The notes under the pieces were generated by a model that saw only the letters and a list, made by a program, of their open reading frames with translations, was not told the origin of the DNA and made no database searches. DNA of 6,361 bases, taken from NCBI GenBank assembly GCA_017620115.1, contig JAFZRB010000231.1, forward strand, positions 1 through 6,361, in the 5' to 3' direction. The stretch is from Clostridia bacterium. GTDB taxonomy: Bacteria; Bacillota; Clostridia; Christensenellales; Aristaeellaceae. The translations under genes and the position numbers were made by a program. Each line of letters opens with the position of its first letter. Positions within the stretch are counted from its first letter, which is position 1. Below are positions 1 through 5,946 of the stretch, in pieces.

Positions 1-267
1 AATCATACCGATCACTTTATTGGATTCTTTCAATACAATTCCCCAATCAAAATCAGGAGAAGGTTTTCTTTTTACCCACGGACGAGGGTCAATAAACATA
101 AGTTCAGGATTTTTCTCACTCTTACTTGCTTTTCTCCCCCAATATGTATAGATTTCATCTCTTCCCAGCCACTCTTTTAAATCAGCACAATCGTTTTCGT
201 TAAGCACACGGATAATCAATCTGTCAGTTTCAAGAATTGGTTTATCTATTTCGTAATCTTTTAACAT
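1..267 (-). CDS. GNAT family N-acetyltransferase, N-terminal part (cut by left edge)
   Basis: This is the first 89 codons of a gene that continues past the left edge. It is open throughout and reads MLKDYEIDKPILETDRLIIR at its start. The ILETDRLIIR segment followed by a short acidic helix (NENDCADLKEWL) is the usual opening of RimJ/RimL-like GNAT acetyltransferases, which move an acetyl group from acetyl-CoA to an amine of a protein or small molecule. DWGIVLKESNKVIGMI at 74-89 fits the central beta strands just before the acetyl-CoA motif, which lies outside the window. The ATG has a GGAGG site (plus-strand 272-276) four bases upstream. The substrate cannot be told. The gene is about 37% G+C, unlike all its neighbours, and uses AT-ending codons such as AAA, GAA and ATT, which suggests acquisition or a genomic boundary. 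No convincing promoter was found; a weak TTGATC/TAAATC pair lies at 313-341. Read-through from secF is an alternative. Confidence 0.8.
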   Translation of the reverse strand, partial: MLKDYEIDKPILETDRLIIRVLNENDCADLKEWLGRDEIYTYWGRKASKSEKNPELMFIDPRPWVKRKPSPDFDWGIVLKESNKVIGMI

Positions 268-341
268 AGTGCCTCCATCATATCAATGTAGTTTAACGCT
301 TCGACCTATTACGATTTACCCCTGGCTTTCCCCTCGATCAA

Positions 342-378
342 TGGAAAAATGGAGCGGGGATAAAATCCCGCTCCATTT
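342..378 (-). terminator. Rho-independent terminator of secD-secF
   Basis: Plus-strand arms AAATGGAGCGGG (347-358) and CCCGCTCCATTT (367-378) are perfect complements: 12 bp around an 8-base loop. On the minus strand the hairpin begins 25 bases after the secF stop codon and is followed directly by a short run of T (five Ts, counting the base of the stem). That is the order expected of an intrinsic terminator for the secD-secF transcript. On the plus strand no T-run follows. It also separates secF from the acetyltransferase gene downstream. Confidence 0.85.
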
Positions 379-403
379 GAAACGCGCTTGCGCGCTTATG
401 CGA

Positions 404-1354
404 TTACGCCTTCTTCGCTTTGCCCGCGGTCTTGTTCTTCGAGAACAGGTTGGTGATGGGGGCGAAGATCTGCTTGTCAACCCAAGTGGCCCAGATCTGG
501 CCGCTCAGCATGACGGAGGAGTACACGCCGGCCAGCATGCCCACGATCAGCGGGAACACGAATTCCTTGATGGATTCGACGCCCAGGATGTAGAGCACGA
601 CGAGCGTGATCAGGGTGGTGATGGTGGTGTTCACGGTGCGGGCCAGGGTCTGGCGCACGGACGCTTCGACGACCTTCTTGCGGGAGCCTTCCTTGTAAGC
701 CAGCAGGCGGTTGTTCTCGCGGATGCGGTCGAAGATGATGATGGTGTTGTTGATGGAGTAACCGATGATGGTCAGCATCGCCGCGATGAACGAGGTGTTC
801 ACCTGATACAGCCCGCGGAAGAACACCATGAAGGACACCATGATAAGGATGTCGTGCAGCAGGGCGACCAGCGCGGTCACGCCGCTGTACAGATCGAAGC
901 GGATGGCGATGTAGACCAGCAGGCACGCGAACACGATCAGGCAGGACGTGATGGCGTTGCTCACCAGGTCGCGGCCGGCCGTGGCGCCCACGGTGTCGAT
1001 GGTGATGAAGGTCAGGTTCGGATAGGTCTTCTCCAGCTCGTCCTCAAAGGCCATGCGCAGCGTCTCGCTCTGGTCGCCCAGATCCTTGGTGCGCACCTCG
1101 AGGGTGGTTCTGACCGCGCCGGAGCCGGTCTTGAACCGCTGGGATTCGTCGATGCCCGCGGTCTTCAGCGCCGCCTCGACGACGGACATGTCGTAGTCCT
1201 CGCCAACGTTGTAGGTGAGCATGGAGCCGCCGGTGAAGTCGATGCCGGCGTTCAGGCCCACGCCGAAGATGGTCAAAATCAGCGCCAGGCCGATGATGAC
1301 GGCGGGAACGATGAGGAAGGTTCTGAAATTCTTGGTGAAGAAGTTGTTTTCCAT
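404..1354 (-). CDS. secF: Protein translocase subunit SecF
   Basis: SecF pairs with SecD in the membrane and uses the proton gradient to help SecYEG-translocated proteins leave the channel on the outer face. The 316-residue product has the family layout: a first membrane helix (about 11-31), GIDFTGG at 37-43, an extracytoplasmic domain to about 130, then five helices. LHDILIM (166-172) and IGYSINNTIIIFDRIREN (197-214) are hallmark RND-type motifs. Arg239 in RQTLART seems to match the conserved arginine proposed for proton relay (from memory). The tail is short and Lys-rich. I chose the ATG at 1354 because AAAGGGGG (plus-strand 1363-1370) lies eight bases upstream. The alternative GTG at 1375 overlaps the secD stop as GTGA and would put that site inside the gene. 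The stop TAA is followed by the terminator at 342-378. It is co-transcribed with secD, with 17 bases between them. Confidence 0.96.
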   Translation of the reverse strand: MENNFFTKNFRTFLIVPAVIIGLALILTIFGVGLNAGIDFTGGSMLTYNVGEDYDMSVVEAALKTAGIDESQRFKTGSGAVRTTLEVRTKDLGDQSETLRMAFEDELEKTYPNLTFITIDTVGATAGRDLVSNAITSCLIVFACLLVYIAIRFDLYSGVTALVALLHDILIMVSFMVFFRGLYQVNTSFIAAMLTIIGYSINNTIIIFDRIRENNRLLAYKEGSRKKVVEASVRQTLARTVNTTITTLITLVVLYILGVESIKEFVFPLIVGMLAGVYSSVMLSGQIWATWVDKQIFAPITNLFSKNKTAGKAKKA

Positions 1355-1362
1355 GTTCTTAT

Positions 1363-1370
1363 CCCCCTTT
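1363..1370 (-). promoter_or_regulatory. secF ribosome binding site, decides the start
   Basis: Read on the minus strand this is AAAGGGGG, eight bases before the ATG at 1354. Its place just inside the frame that begins with GTG at 1375 argues for the shorter SecF, with the site positioned between the secD stop and the secF start. Confidence 0.7.
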
Positions 1371-1371
1371 C

Positions 1372-2607
1372 TCACCGCGTCCAGAGCTTCTCGTTGTCGA
1401 CGCCCAGCTTGACGGCCTTGTTCAGCAGGAAGCGGGTGATGACGATGGACGAGAGCATCGAGACGATGACGCCGATCAGCAGCGTGATGGCGAAGCCCTT
1501 CACGGAGCCGGTGCCGAAGCGCACCAGCACGATGGCGGCGATGATCGTGGTCACGTTGGAGTCGATGATGGAGGACAGCGCGTTCTTATAGCCGCGCTGC
1601 GCCGCCGACTCGATGGAGCGGCCCGATTTGTATTCCTCGCGGAAGCGCTCGAAGATGATGACGTTGCCGTCGACGGCCATGCCGATGCCCAGGAGGATAC
1701 CGGCGATGCCGGGCAGCGTGAGCTGCACGCCCGGCACGATGGCCAGCGCGTAGAACACGATCAGCATGTAGATGCACAGCGCCAGATCGGCCATGACGCC
1801 CGGAATGCGGTACATGGCGATCATGAACAGCATGATGAGGATGACGCCGATGATGCCCGCGGTGAGCGAGGTGGACAGGGCGTCCACGCCCAGCGTGGCG
1901 GACACGGCGCTGGATTCGATCAGCGTGATGTTCAGCGGCAGCGCGCCGGACATGATCAGGTTGGCGATGGTGGCCGCCTCCTGAATGTCGGAGAAGCCGT
2001 TGATGATGCCGCGGCCGTCGGTAATGGCGGACTGCACGCGCGGCGCGGTCAGGGTGGTCTCATCCAGCTTGATGCTGATGATCTGTCCCAGGAAGGTCTG
2101 CGTGGCCTCGGAGAACACCTTGGCGCCCTCGTCGTTCAGCTCGAACGCGATGATGGGCGCGTTGCCGTTCTGGGAATCATAGGCCGGGCTGGCCTGCTTC
2201 ACGTCGTCGCCCTCCAGGATGATCTCGCCGTTCGGGTCGATGAACGTGAGGTGGGCGGGCGTTCCGACGATGGTCAGGATCTCGTTGGGATCCTGCACGT
2301 CGGGAATTTCAATGCGGATGCGGTCGTTGCCCTGACGGGTCACGGTCGCCTCGGTATAGCCCTCGGCGGTCAGTCGGTTGATCATGATGGTCACGGTCGC
2401 GTCCATCTGGGTGTCAAAGTCCTCGGCGGAGGTATCGCCCTGATACACCGCGTAGATGCCGCCGCGCAGGTCGAGGCCCAGGCTGATGGCCTTGCCGACC
2501 GGCTTGACTTTGTACTTGCCGATCTGCAGGCCGTTGAGGGCCAGCGCGCCGATCAGCAGAATCAGCAGCAGCGTAACACAGAGCGTTACCACACTTTTTT
2601 TCTTCAT
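1372..2607 (-). CDS. secD: Protein translocase subunit SecD
   Basis: SecD is the larger partner of SecF in the proton-driven Sec accessory complex of the cytoplasmic membrane. The 411-residue product shows one N-terminal membrane helix (about 7-27), LGLDLRGG at 43-50, a large extracytoplasmic region with the IRIEIPDVQDP segment (97-107), and a C-terminal block of five helices. GMAVDGNVIIFERFREE (309-325) is the signature helix. Asp313 matches by position the aspartate needed for proton-driven work (family knowledge). The usual Ala after this Asp is Gly here. I chose the ATG at 2607 because the membrane helix follows directly (MKKKSVV). Frames reaching further upstream would start at the likely transcription start near 2676. 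Two purine patches precede the ATG: GGAGG twelve bases away (plus-strand 2620-2624) and AAGGGAG two bases away, neither ideally spaced. No yajC precedes it. About 410 residues is within the usual range for Gram-positive SecD. Confidence 0.96.
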   Translation of the reverse strand: MKKKSVVTLCVTLLLILLIGALALNGLQIGKYKVKPVGKAISLGLDLRGGIYAVYQGDTSAEDFDTQMDATVTIMINRLTAEGYTEATVTRQGNDRIRIEIPDVQDPNEILTIVGTPAHLTFIDPNGEIILEGDDVKQASPAYDSQNGNAPIIAFELNDEGAKVFSEATQTFLGQIISIKLDETTLTAPRVQSAITDGRGIINGFSDIQEAATIANLIMSGALPLNITLIESSAVSATLGVDALSTSLTAGIIGVILIMLFMIAMYRIPGVMADLALCIYMLIVFYALAIVPGVQLTLPGIAGILLGIGMAVDGNVIIFERFREEYKSGRSIESAAQRGYKNALSSIIDSNVTTIIAAIVLVRFGTGSVKGFAITLLIGVIVSMLSSIVITRFLLNKAVKLGVDNEKLWTR

Positions 2608-2627
2608 GTCTCCCTTAATCCTCCCCG

Positions 2628-2653
2628 CTGCGGCGCGTCCGCGCTTTTCGCAG
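2628..2653 (-). other. Possible hairpin in the secD 5' leader
   Basis: On the minus strand CTGCG (2653-2649) pairs with CGCAG (2632-2628). Inside it GCGC pairs with GCGC around a 4-base loop, with an unpaired AAAA on one side. It sits in the ~70-base leader, four bases before the GGAGG patch of secD. It may shape translation, or it may be a chance result of GC-rich sequence. Confidence 0.25.
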
Positions 2654-2682
2654 GCGCGCTCTGCAGTATTATACAAGTTAAT

Positions 2683-2711
2683 ATTATACTATGTTGGCTT
2701 TCATCCGTCAA
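2683..2711 (-). promoter_or_regulatory. Sigma-A-type promoter of secD-secF
   Basis: On the minus strand TTGACG (plus 2706-2711) is followed after exactly 17 bases by TATAAT (plus 2683-2688). Transcription would start near 2676, leaving a leader of about 70 bases before the secD ATG. A second TATAAT lies 15 bases downstream (plus 2668-2673) but lacks a good -35 box. The promoter overlaps the 3' end of the small frame at 2701-2823. Confidence 0.85.
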
Positions 2712-2823
2712 TATGCAGGAAGCCGATTTGCACGCTAAATTTCGCGCATTTTCCACCCTTCAGCCCGCAAGAAAGGCCGAACAACAGCAATTCATCCGGC
2801 GAGAGGCCGTCTTTCACGTCCAT
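2701..2823 (-). CDS. Candidate 40-residue small protein, unrecognised
   Basis: This short open frame starts eight bases after the stop codon of the cyclodeaminase gene and reads in the same direction. It begins MDVKDGLSPDELLLFGLSCG and ends GFLHIDG. A GAGG patch lies about six bases before its ATG and overlaps the preceding stop codon, as in translationally coupled genes. The middle holds two cysteines (positions 19 and 26) in a Gly- and Lys-containing stretch. No family was recognised. About 26 of 40 third codon positions are G or C, lower than the neighbours appear, and the last codons run into the secD promoter. It may be a real small protein, a decayed gene end, or chance. If it is not a gene, the 120 bases between the cyclodeaminase gene and the secD promoter hold no clear terminator or other element. 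Confidence 0.33.
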   Translation of the reverse strand: MDVKDGLSPDELLLFGLSCGLKGGKCAKFSVQIGFLHIDG

Positions 2824-2830
2824 GACCGCC

Positions 2831-3919
2831 TCACAGCCCCAGGCCCTTGCACAGCGTCACGATGAAATCCTGCACGTTGGTCACGATGCCCTTGGCCGAC
2901 AGGCTGCCGCGGTCGCTCAGCTTGTTCACGACGAACTCCGCGATGTCCACGCAGTAGAAATACACCTGCCGCACCGTGCCGTCCGGCAGCACGCGGTAGG
3001 AGGGCGTCATGTTACCCACGGCGATGGAATGCAGCATGGTGGCCATGCACAGAACCGTGGTCGCGCTCCTGATCTGGTCGCGCATCCTGTTCTGCGCCTC
3101 GTAGACGTCGCCGATCACCGGAGGCAGCGGCCCGTCGTCGCGGATGGAGCCGGCCAGCACATAGGGCACGCCGTATTTCTCGCAGTTGTAGATAATGCCG
3201 TTGTCGATGCCCTCGGCCGCGATGAACTGCGGGATGCCGCCGCACTGCTTCACGCGGTTAATGGTGTCCAGGTGATTGTAGTGGCCGTTGGGCTGGCTCT
3301 TCTGCGTGTAGATGTTCTGGCCCAGCGCGGTTTTCAGGTAGGCCGCCTCGAGGTCGTGCGTCGCCAGCGCGTTGCCGGCCAGCACGGCGTCCACATATCC
3401 GGCGGCGATCAGCTTTCCGAAGGCCTCGCGCGCGTCGTAATCGAAGGCGAAGGCCGGGCCCATGACCCACACGATCCGGCCGTGCTCGCGGTCGTGCCTG
3501 AGCACCTCGTAAAGCTCGTCGTAATCGCGCGAGAACGCCGTCTCGCGGGAACGGTTCTGCCGGAACGAAAACACGTCGCGCTCCCTCGTCGGCTCGCGGA
3601 AGCCGTCCGCGTGCACGAACACGCCCTCCTCGCAGCGCTCCGTGCGGCCCAGCACCACCAGATCGCCCTTCTTCAGCAGCCGGAATTCCTTCACGGTTAT
3701 TCTGCCGCCCTCGCAGACCGCCACGCAGTCCATCCGGCTCTCCTCGGCCAGCAGCCACCGGCCGCCGATTTTGAAGTATTCGGGAAAAATGCTCATCGCG
3801 TGAAACCCGGTCGGGGCCACGCCGTCGCGCGGGGCCGGCTCCAGCGCCGCTTCGGGCGCGGCGGTGAAAAGGGGCTGCGTGAAATCCGGCGCGGTGTATT
3901 CTCTCAATTGCAGGCTCAT
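2831..3919 (-). CDS. Archaeal-type ornithine cyclodeaminase-like protein (TIGR00300 / LOR-SDH family)
   Basis: The 362-residue product resembles the TIGR00300 family, which includes the methanogen ornithine cyclodeaminase and the C-terminal half of cyanobacterial AgrE/ArgZ. Studied members turn ornithine into proline and ammonia using a nicotinamide cofactor, and some have been linked to a nickel-pincer nucleotide (from memory, less sure). The N-terminal ~110 residues look like the LOR/SDH domain (GFHAMSIFPEYF at 38-49). The C-terminal part is Rossmann-like, with LAGNALATHD (180-189), GHYNHL (212-217), GSIRDDGPLP (257-266) and MATMLHSIAVGNM (292-304). The arginine dihydrolase domain of AgrE is absent. 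It is unrelated to the usual bacterial Ocd/mu-crystallin fold. I chose the ATG at 3919 because AGGAGAGGA stands six bases upstream. An ATG at 3964 lies at the transcription start and has no ribosome site. The neighbours give no pathway clue, so the substrate is an inference. Confidence 0.8.
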   Translation of the reverse strand: MSLQLREYTAPDFTQPLFTAAPEAALEPAPRDGVAPTGFHAMSIFPEYFKIGGRWLLAEESRMDCVAVCEGGRITVKEFRLLKKGDLVVLGRTERCEEGVFVHADGFREPTRERDVFSFRQNRSRETAFSRDYDELYEVLRHDREHGRIVWVMGPAFAFDYDAREAFGKLIAAGYVDAVLAGNALATHDLEAAYLKTALGQNIYTQKSQPNGHYNHLDTINRVKQCGGIPQFIAAEGIDNGIIYNCEKYGVPYVLAGSIRDDGPLPPVIGDVYEAQNRMRDQIRSATTVLCMATMLHSIAVGNMTPSYRVLPDGTVRQVYFYCVDIAEFVVNKLSDRGSLSAKGIVTNVQDFIVTLCKGLGL

Positions 3920-3925
3920 TGCCGA

Positions 3926-3934
3926 TCCTCTCCT
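3926..3934 (-). promoter_or_regulatory. Ribosome binding site deciding the cyclodeaminase start
   Basis: On the minus strand this reads AGGAGAGGA, six bases before the ATG at 3919. It supports that start over the in-frame ATG 45 bases upstream. Confidence 0.75.
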
Positions 3935-3969
3935 GTGTCTGCCCGGCTTGCGGGAAGTGTGCATCCACC

Positions 3970-3998
3970 ATAATAGTTTCGCGCGTGCGTTTTGTCAA
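3970..3998 (-). promoter_or_regulatory. Sigma-A-type promoter of the cyclodeaminase gene
   Basis: On the minus strand a perfect TTGACA (plus 3993-3998) is followed after 17 bases by TATTAT (plus 3970-3975). The start of transcription would fall near 3963, giving a leader of about 44 bases. It lies back to back with the promoter at 4046-4074. Confidence 0.85.
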
Positions 3999-4045
3999 GA
4001 CGGCGGGCAAAAAAGGGCAAAATCAATAAAACTTCTTCACCCCCC

Positions 4046-4074
4046 TGTGCAAACGCGGGCGGGTATGTTATAAT
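4046..4074 (+). promoter_or_regulatory. Extended -10 promoter of the CorC-like gene
   Basis: TATAAT at 4069-4074 is preceded by TG one base upstream (4066-4067), an extended -10 element. The -35 position 17 bases away holds only TGTGCA (3 of 6 matches), which fits a promoter relying on the TG. Transcription would start near 4081. The remaining ~46-base leader is too short for the magnesium-sensing M-box riboswitch and shows no strong hairpin. Confidence 0.75.
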
Positions 4075-4114
4075 AGGTTTCGTATATCACTTCGGCTGCA
4101 AACCCGGTATTTTT

Positions 4115-4120
4115 AGGAGG
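4115..4120 (+). promoter_or_regulatory. AGGAGG ribosome binding site before a TTG start
   Basis: A perfect AGGAGG sits seven bases upstream of the TTG at 4128. It fixes that rare start codon, since no in-frame ATG occurs before residue 41, inside the membrane domain. Confidence 0.85.
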
Positions 4121-4127
4121 AATCATT

Positions 4128-5483
4128 TTGGATCCTGTTCCCTTGTGGCAGGCCCTGCTGGTTCAGCTTGGGCTGCTCCTCATCACGCTGTTCCTGACCC
4201 TGCTCGATTCCGCCGCCGACGCCTTCACCGAGAGCCGGCTTGAGCGCATGAAGGAAGACGGCGACACCCGCGCCGAACAGCTGCTCGCCCAGCTGCCCGA
4301 ATGCCGCGCCATTGCCGGCGCCGTGCACAACGTGCTGTGCTTCGTTCAGCTGCTCATGGGCGCGCTCGCCGCCGCCTCGCTGATCGGCCGGCTCGCGGAG
4401 GCGCTGAAAAGCGCGTCGTTCCTGGCGGCGCTGCCCGACCGGCTGCTGACGGCGCTGAGCCTGGTGATCGTGCTCCTGGTTCTGTGCTTCTTCGTGCGGT
4501 TTCTGGGCGTCGAGCTGCCCCGGCGCATGGCGGCGCGCAACATCGACGCGCTGCTGCGCGCGCTGATCGGCCCCATGCTCTTCATGCGCCGCCTGTTCCG
4601 GCCCATGACCGCGCTCGTCAACGCGGCCACCGGCGCGGTGATGCGCCTGATGGGCGAGGATCCCAGCAAGACGGACGAGAACGTCACGGAGGACGAGATA
4701 CTCGCCATGGTCGACATGGGCGAGGAGTCCGGCTCCATCGAGTCGAACGAAAAGGAGCTCATCGAAAACATCTTTGAATTCAACAGTCTGACCGCCGAGG
4801 ACTGCATGGTGCACCGCACCGACCTCACCGCCATCGACGCGGACATCGGCGAGGAGGAGCTGATCGCCACCATCCGCGACACCGGCTTCTCGCGTTTCCC
4901 CGTGTATGGCGACGATATCGACGACATCCTCGGCATCCTCACCACCCGCTCCTACCTGCTCAACGCGCGCCTGCCCGAAAAGGAGCGCAAGAGCGTGCGC
5001 GAGCTGATGCGCCCGGCGTTCTTCGTGCCGGAAACCATGCGGGCGGACGCGCTGTTCCACGAAATGCAGAGCCGCAAATCCCACATGGCCATCGTGGTGG
5101 ACGAATACGGCGGCACCAGCGGCCTCGTCACGCTGGAAGACCTGCTGGAGGAAATCGTGGGCAACATCTACGACGAGTTTGACCCCCAGGCCCGGCAGGA
5201 CATCATCCCCCTGCCGGACGGCGGCTGGAAAGTCGCGGGTTCGGTGGAGCTGGAGCCGCTGTGCGAGGCCCTCGGCATCGACGAGATCGAGAGCGAGGAA
5301 TTCGACACGCTGGGCGGACTGGTGTTCAGCCAGCTCACGGCCATTCCCGAGGACGGCAGCCACCCCGAGGTGGAGTGCTTCGGGCTGCATATCCGCGTGG
5401 ACGAGCTGGCCGACCGCCGCGTCGAATGGGCCACCGTGCGCAAGCTCGAGCCGGAGAAAGACGAGGAAGAAGACGGCAACTGA
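4128..5483 (+). CDS. CorC/HlyC family protein (CNNM membrane domain, CBS pair, CorC_HlyC domain)
   Basis: Members of this family sit in the cytoplasmic membrane. Several are Mg2+ (or Co2+) exporters with nucleotide-binding CBS domains; the 'hemolysin' name is historical. The 451-residue product has the full layout. The CNNM domain covers about 1-170, with membrane helices near 8-27, 62-85 and 105-126 and the VELPRR turn at 128-133. VTEDEILAMVDMGEESGSIE at 186-205 links to two CBS domains (about 225-278 and 291-346, including VVDEYGGTSGLVTLEDLLEE). A CorC_HlyC domain spans about 360-440, and the tail is acidic. Translation begins at TTG. In the membrane domain the family's SAAE motif reads SAAD (28-31). 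The GN-x-x-x-N motif, whose asparagines bind Mg2+ in studied homologues, keeps Asn68 but has Phe at 72. Ion transport is therefore likely but not certain. It is transcribed alone, divergently from the cyclodeaminase gene, and ends before the hairpin at 5500. Confidence 0.92.
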   Translation: MDPVPLWQALLVQLGLLLITLFLTLLDSAADAFTESRLERMKEDGDTRAEQLLAQLPECRAIAGAVHNVLCFVQLLMGALAAASLIGRLAEALKSASFLAALPDRLLTALSLVIVLLVLCFFVRFLGVELPRRMAARNIDALLRALIGPMLFMRRLFRPMTALVNAATGAVMRLMGEDPSKTDENVTEDEILAMVDMGEESGSIESNEKELIENIFEFNSLTAEDCMVHRTDLTAIDADIGEEELIATIRDTGFSRFPVYGDDIDDILGILTTRSYLLNARLPEKERKSVRELMRPAFFVPETMRADALFHEMQSRKSHMAIVVDEYGGTSGLVTLEDLLEEIVGNIYDEFDPQARQDIIPLPDGGWKVAGSVELEPLCEALGIDEIESEEFDTLGGLVFSQLTAIPEDGSHPEVECFGLHIRVDELADRRVEWATVRKLEPEKDEEEDGN

Positions 5484-5499
5484 CCCTTTGCAAGCCAAT

Positions 5500-5535
5500 C
5501 GCGCCTCCGCAGCACGCGGGGGCGCGAAATTTATA
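5500..5535 (+). terminator. Probable terminator of the CorC-like gene
   Basis: CGCGCCTCCGC (5500-5510) pairs with GCGGGGGCGCG (5516-5526): 11 bp including one G-T pair, around a 5-base loop, 16 bases after the stop codon. The tail AAATTTATA is AT-rich but lacks a clean T-run, so termination may be partial. Confidence 0.6.
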
Positions 5536-5564
5536 TTGACAAACATCTAATCGGATGGTATTAT
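5536..5564 (+). promoter_or_regulatory. Sigma-A-type promoter of the helical protein/ArsR operon
   Basis: A perfect TTGACA (5536-5541) is followed after 17 bases by TATTAT (5559-5564). The expected transcription start is near 5571, inside the palindrome that begins at the last base of the -10 box. The -35 box lies only ten bases past the stem of the preceding terminator. Confidence 0.88.
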
Positions 5565-5589
5565 CTGTTTTGATGAATATCAAAACAGA
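5564..5589 (+). promoter_or_regulatory. Perfect 11-bp palindrome, likely repressor operator
   Basis: TCTGTTTTGAT (5564-5574) and ATCAAAACAGA (5579-5589) are exact reverse complements around GAAT. The site starts at the last base of the -10 box and covers the expected transcription start, so a bound protein would block RNA polymerase. AT-rich inverted repeats of about this size with TTGA/TCAA half-sites are typical of ArsR-family operators, and the operon encodes such a regulator, so autoregulation is the natural inference. As RNA it could also form a leader hairpin. It is not followed by a T-run, so it is not a terminator. Confidence 0.75.
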
Positions 5590-5604
5590 AAAGGAGTGAC
5601 ATCC

Positions 5605-5946
5605 ATGACCATTCTCGAACGCTACAACGCCGCGCTGGACGAGCGCGCCGCGGCCATGCGCGCGGAGGCGGCGGCCGCGCGGCAGAGCGGCGACGAGCGC
5701 CGCCATTCCCTCTTCCTCATGCAGGCCAGCATGCTGGGCGACATGCTCAAACAGCTGGGCAAGGTGGAGCACAACCGCATAAGGGCAGGCATTCTGCAAT
5801 CCGAGATCGACTTCATGACAAGGCAGGCGGCGTCCTTTGAGGCGCGCGGCGATTTCGACGCCGCCGACCAGGCGCGCGTGAAGGCCGACACCATCCGCTG
5901 GGCGCAGGACGCGCTGCGCCGACTGGAGGCTGAGGGCGATGAATGA
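5605..5946 (+). CDS. Small all-helical protein of unknown function (113 aa)
   Basis: I do not recognise this protein. It begins MTILERYNAALDERAAAMRA and is rich in Ala, Arg, Glu and Gln with almost no beta-formers, proline or membrane segments. It has no cysteine. It looks like three or four amphipathic helices, perhaps a coiled coil or helical bundle: about 2-28, 31-53 (Met-rich, LFLMQASMLGDMLKQLGKV), 56-82 and 84-110. It is cytoplasmic by appearance. The ATG at 5605 follows AAAAGGAG by eight bases; an in-frame GTG at 5596 overlaps that site and is less likely. It is the first gene after the palindrome-controlled promoter. Its last eight bases overlap the start of the ArsR-type gene, so the two are probably translationally coupled and work together. 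It could be a partner or co-regulator of the regulator, but nothing in the sequence proves this. Confidence 0.85.
   Translation: MTILERYNAALDERAAAMRAEAAAARQSGDERRHSLFLMQASMLGDMLKQLGKVEHNRIRAGILQSEIDFMTRQAASFEARGDFDAADQARVKADTIRWAQDALRRLEAEGDE

Noticed and set aside
379..403. Small GCGC-rich inverted repeat between the secF stop and the terminator
   Set aside because: The stem is only about four bases, and chance occurrence is expected in such sequence.
1355..1375. GTG start for secF overlapping the secD stop codon as GTGA
   Set aside because: The only good ribosome site (AAAGGGGG) lies downstream of this GTG and is well spaced for the ATG at 1354.
269..1591. Long plus-strand open frame (440 codons) opposite secF and the end of secD
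   Set aside because: It is the antisense shadow of secF/secD. Its product is an Asp/Gly/His/Gln-rich string typical of reversed GC-rich coding sequence, with no recognisable domain.
3920..3964. Upstream ATG at 3964 for the cyclodeaminase gene
   Set aside because: It coincides with the predicted transcription start, has no ribosome site, and would add a basic, unconserved-looking stretch (MHTSRKPGRHRRGSA).
2456..3973. 505-codon plus-strand open frame opposite the cyclodeaminase gene
   Set aside because: Low-complexity shadow (Arg/His/Ala/Val-rich) of a well-supported gene on the other strand. It also crosses two well-defined minus-strand promoters.
4075..4127. Magnesium riboswitch (M-box) before the CorC-like gene
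   Set aside because: Only about 46 leader bases are available and no hairpin set is visible. An M-box needs far more.
4113..5546. 477-codon minus-strand open frame opposite the CorC-like gene
   Set aside because: The plus-strand frame has full CNNM/CBS/CorC domains, a ribosome site and a promoter. The minus-strand product is His/Gln/Gly-rich without domains.
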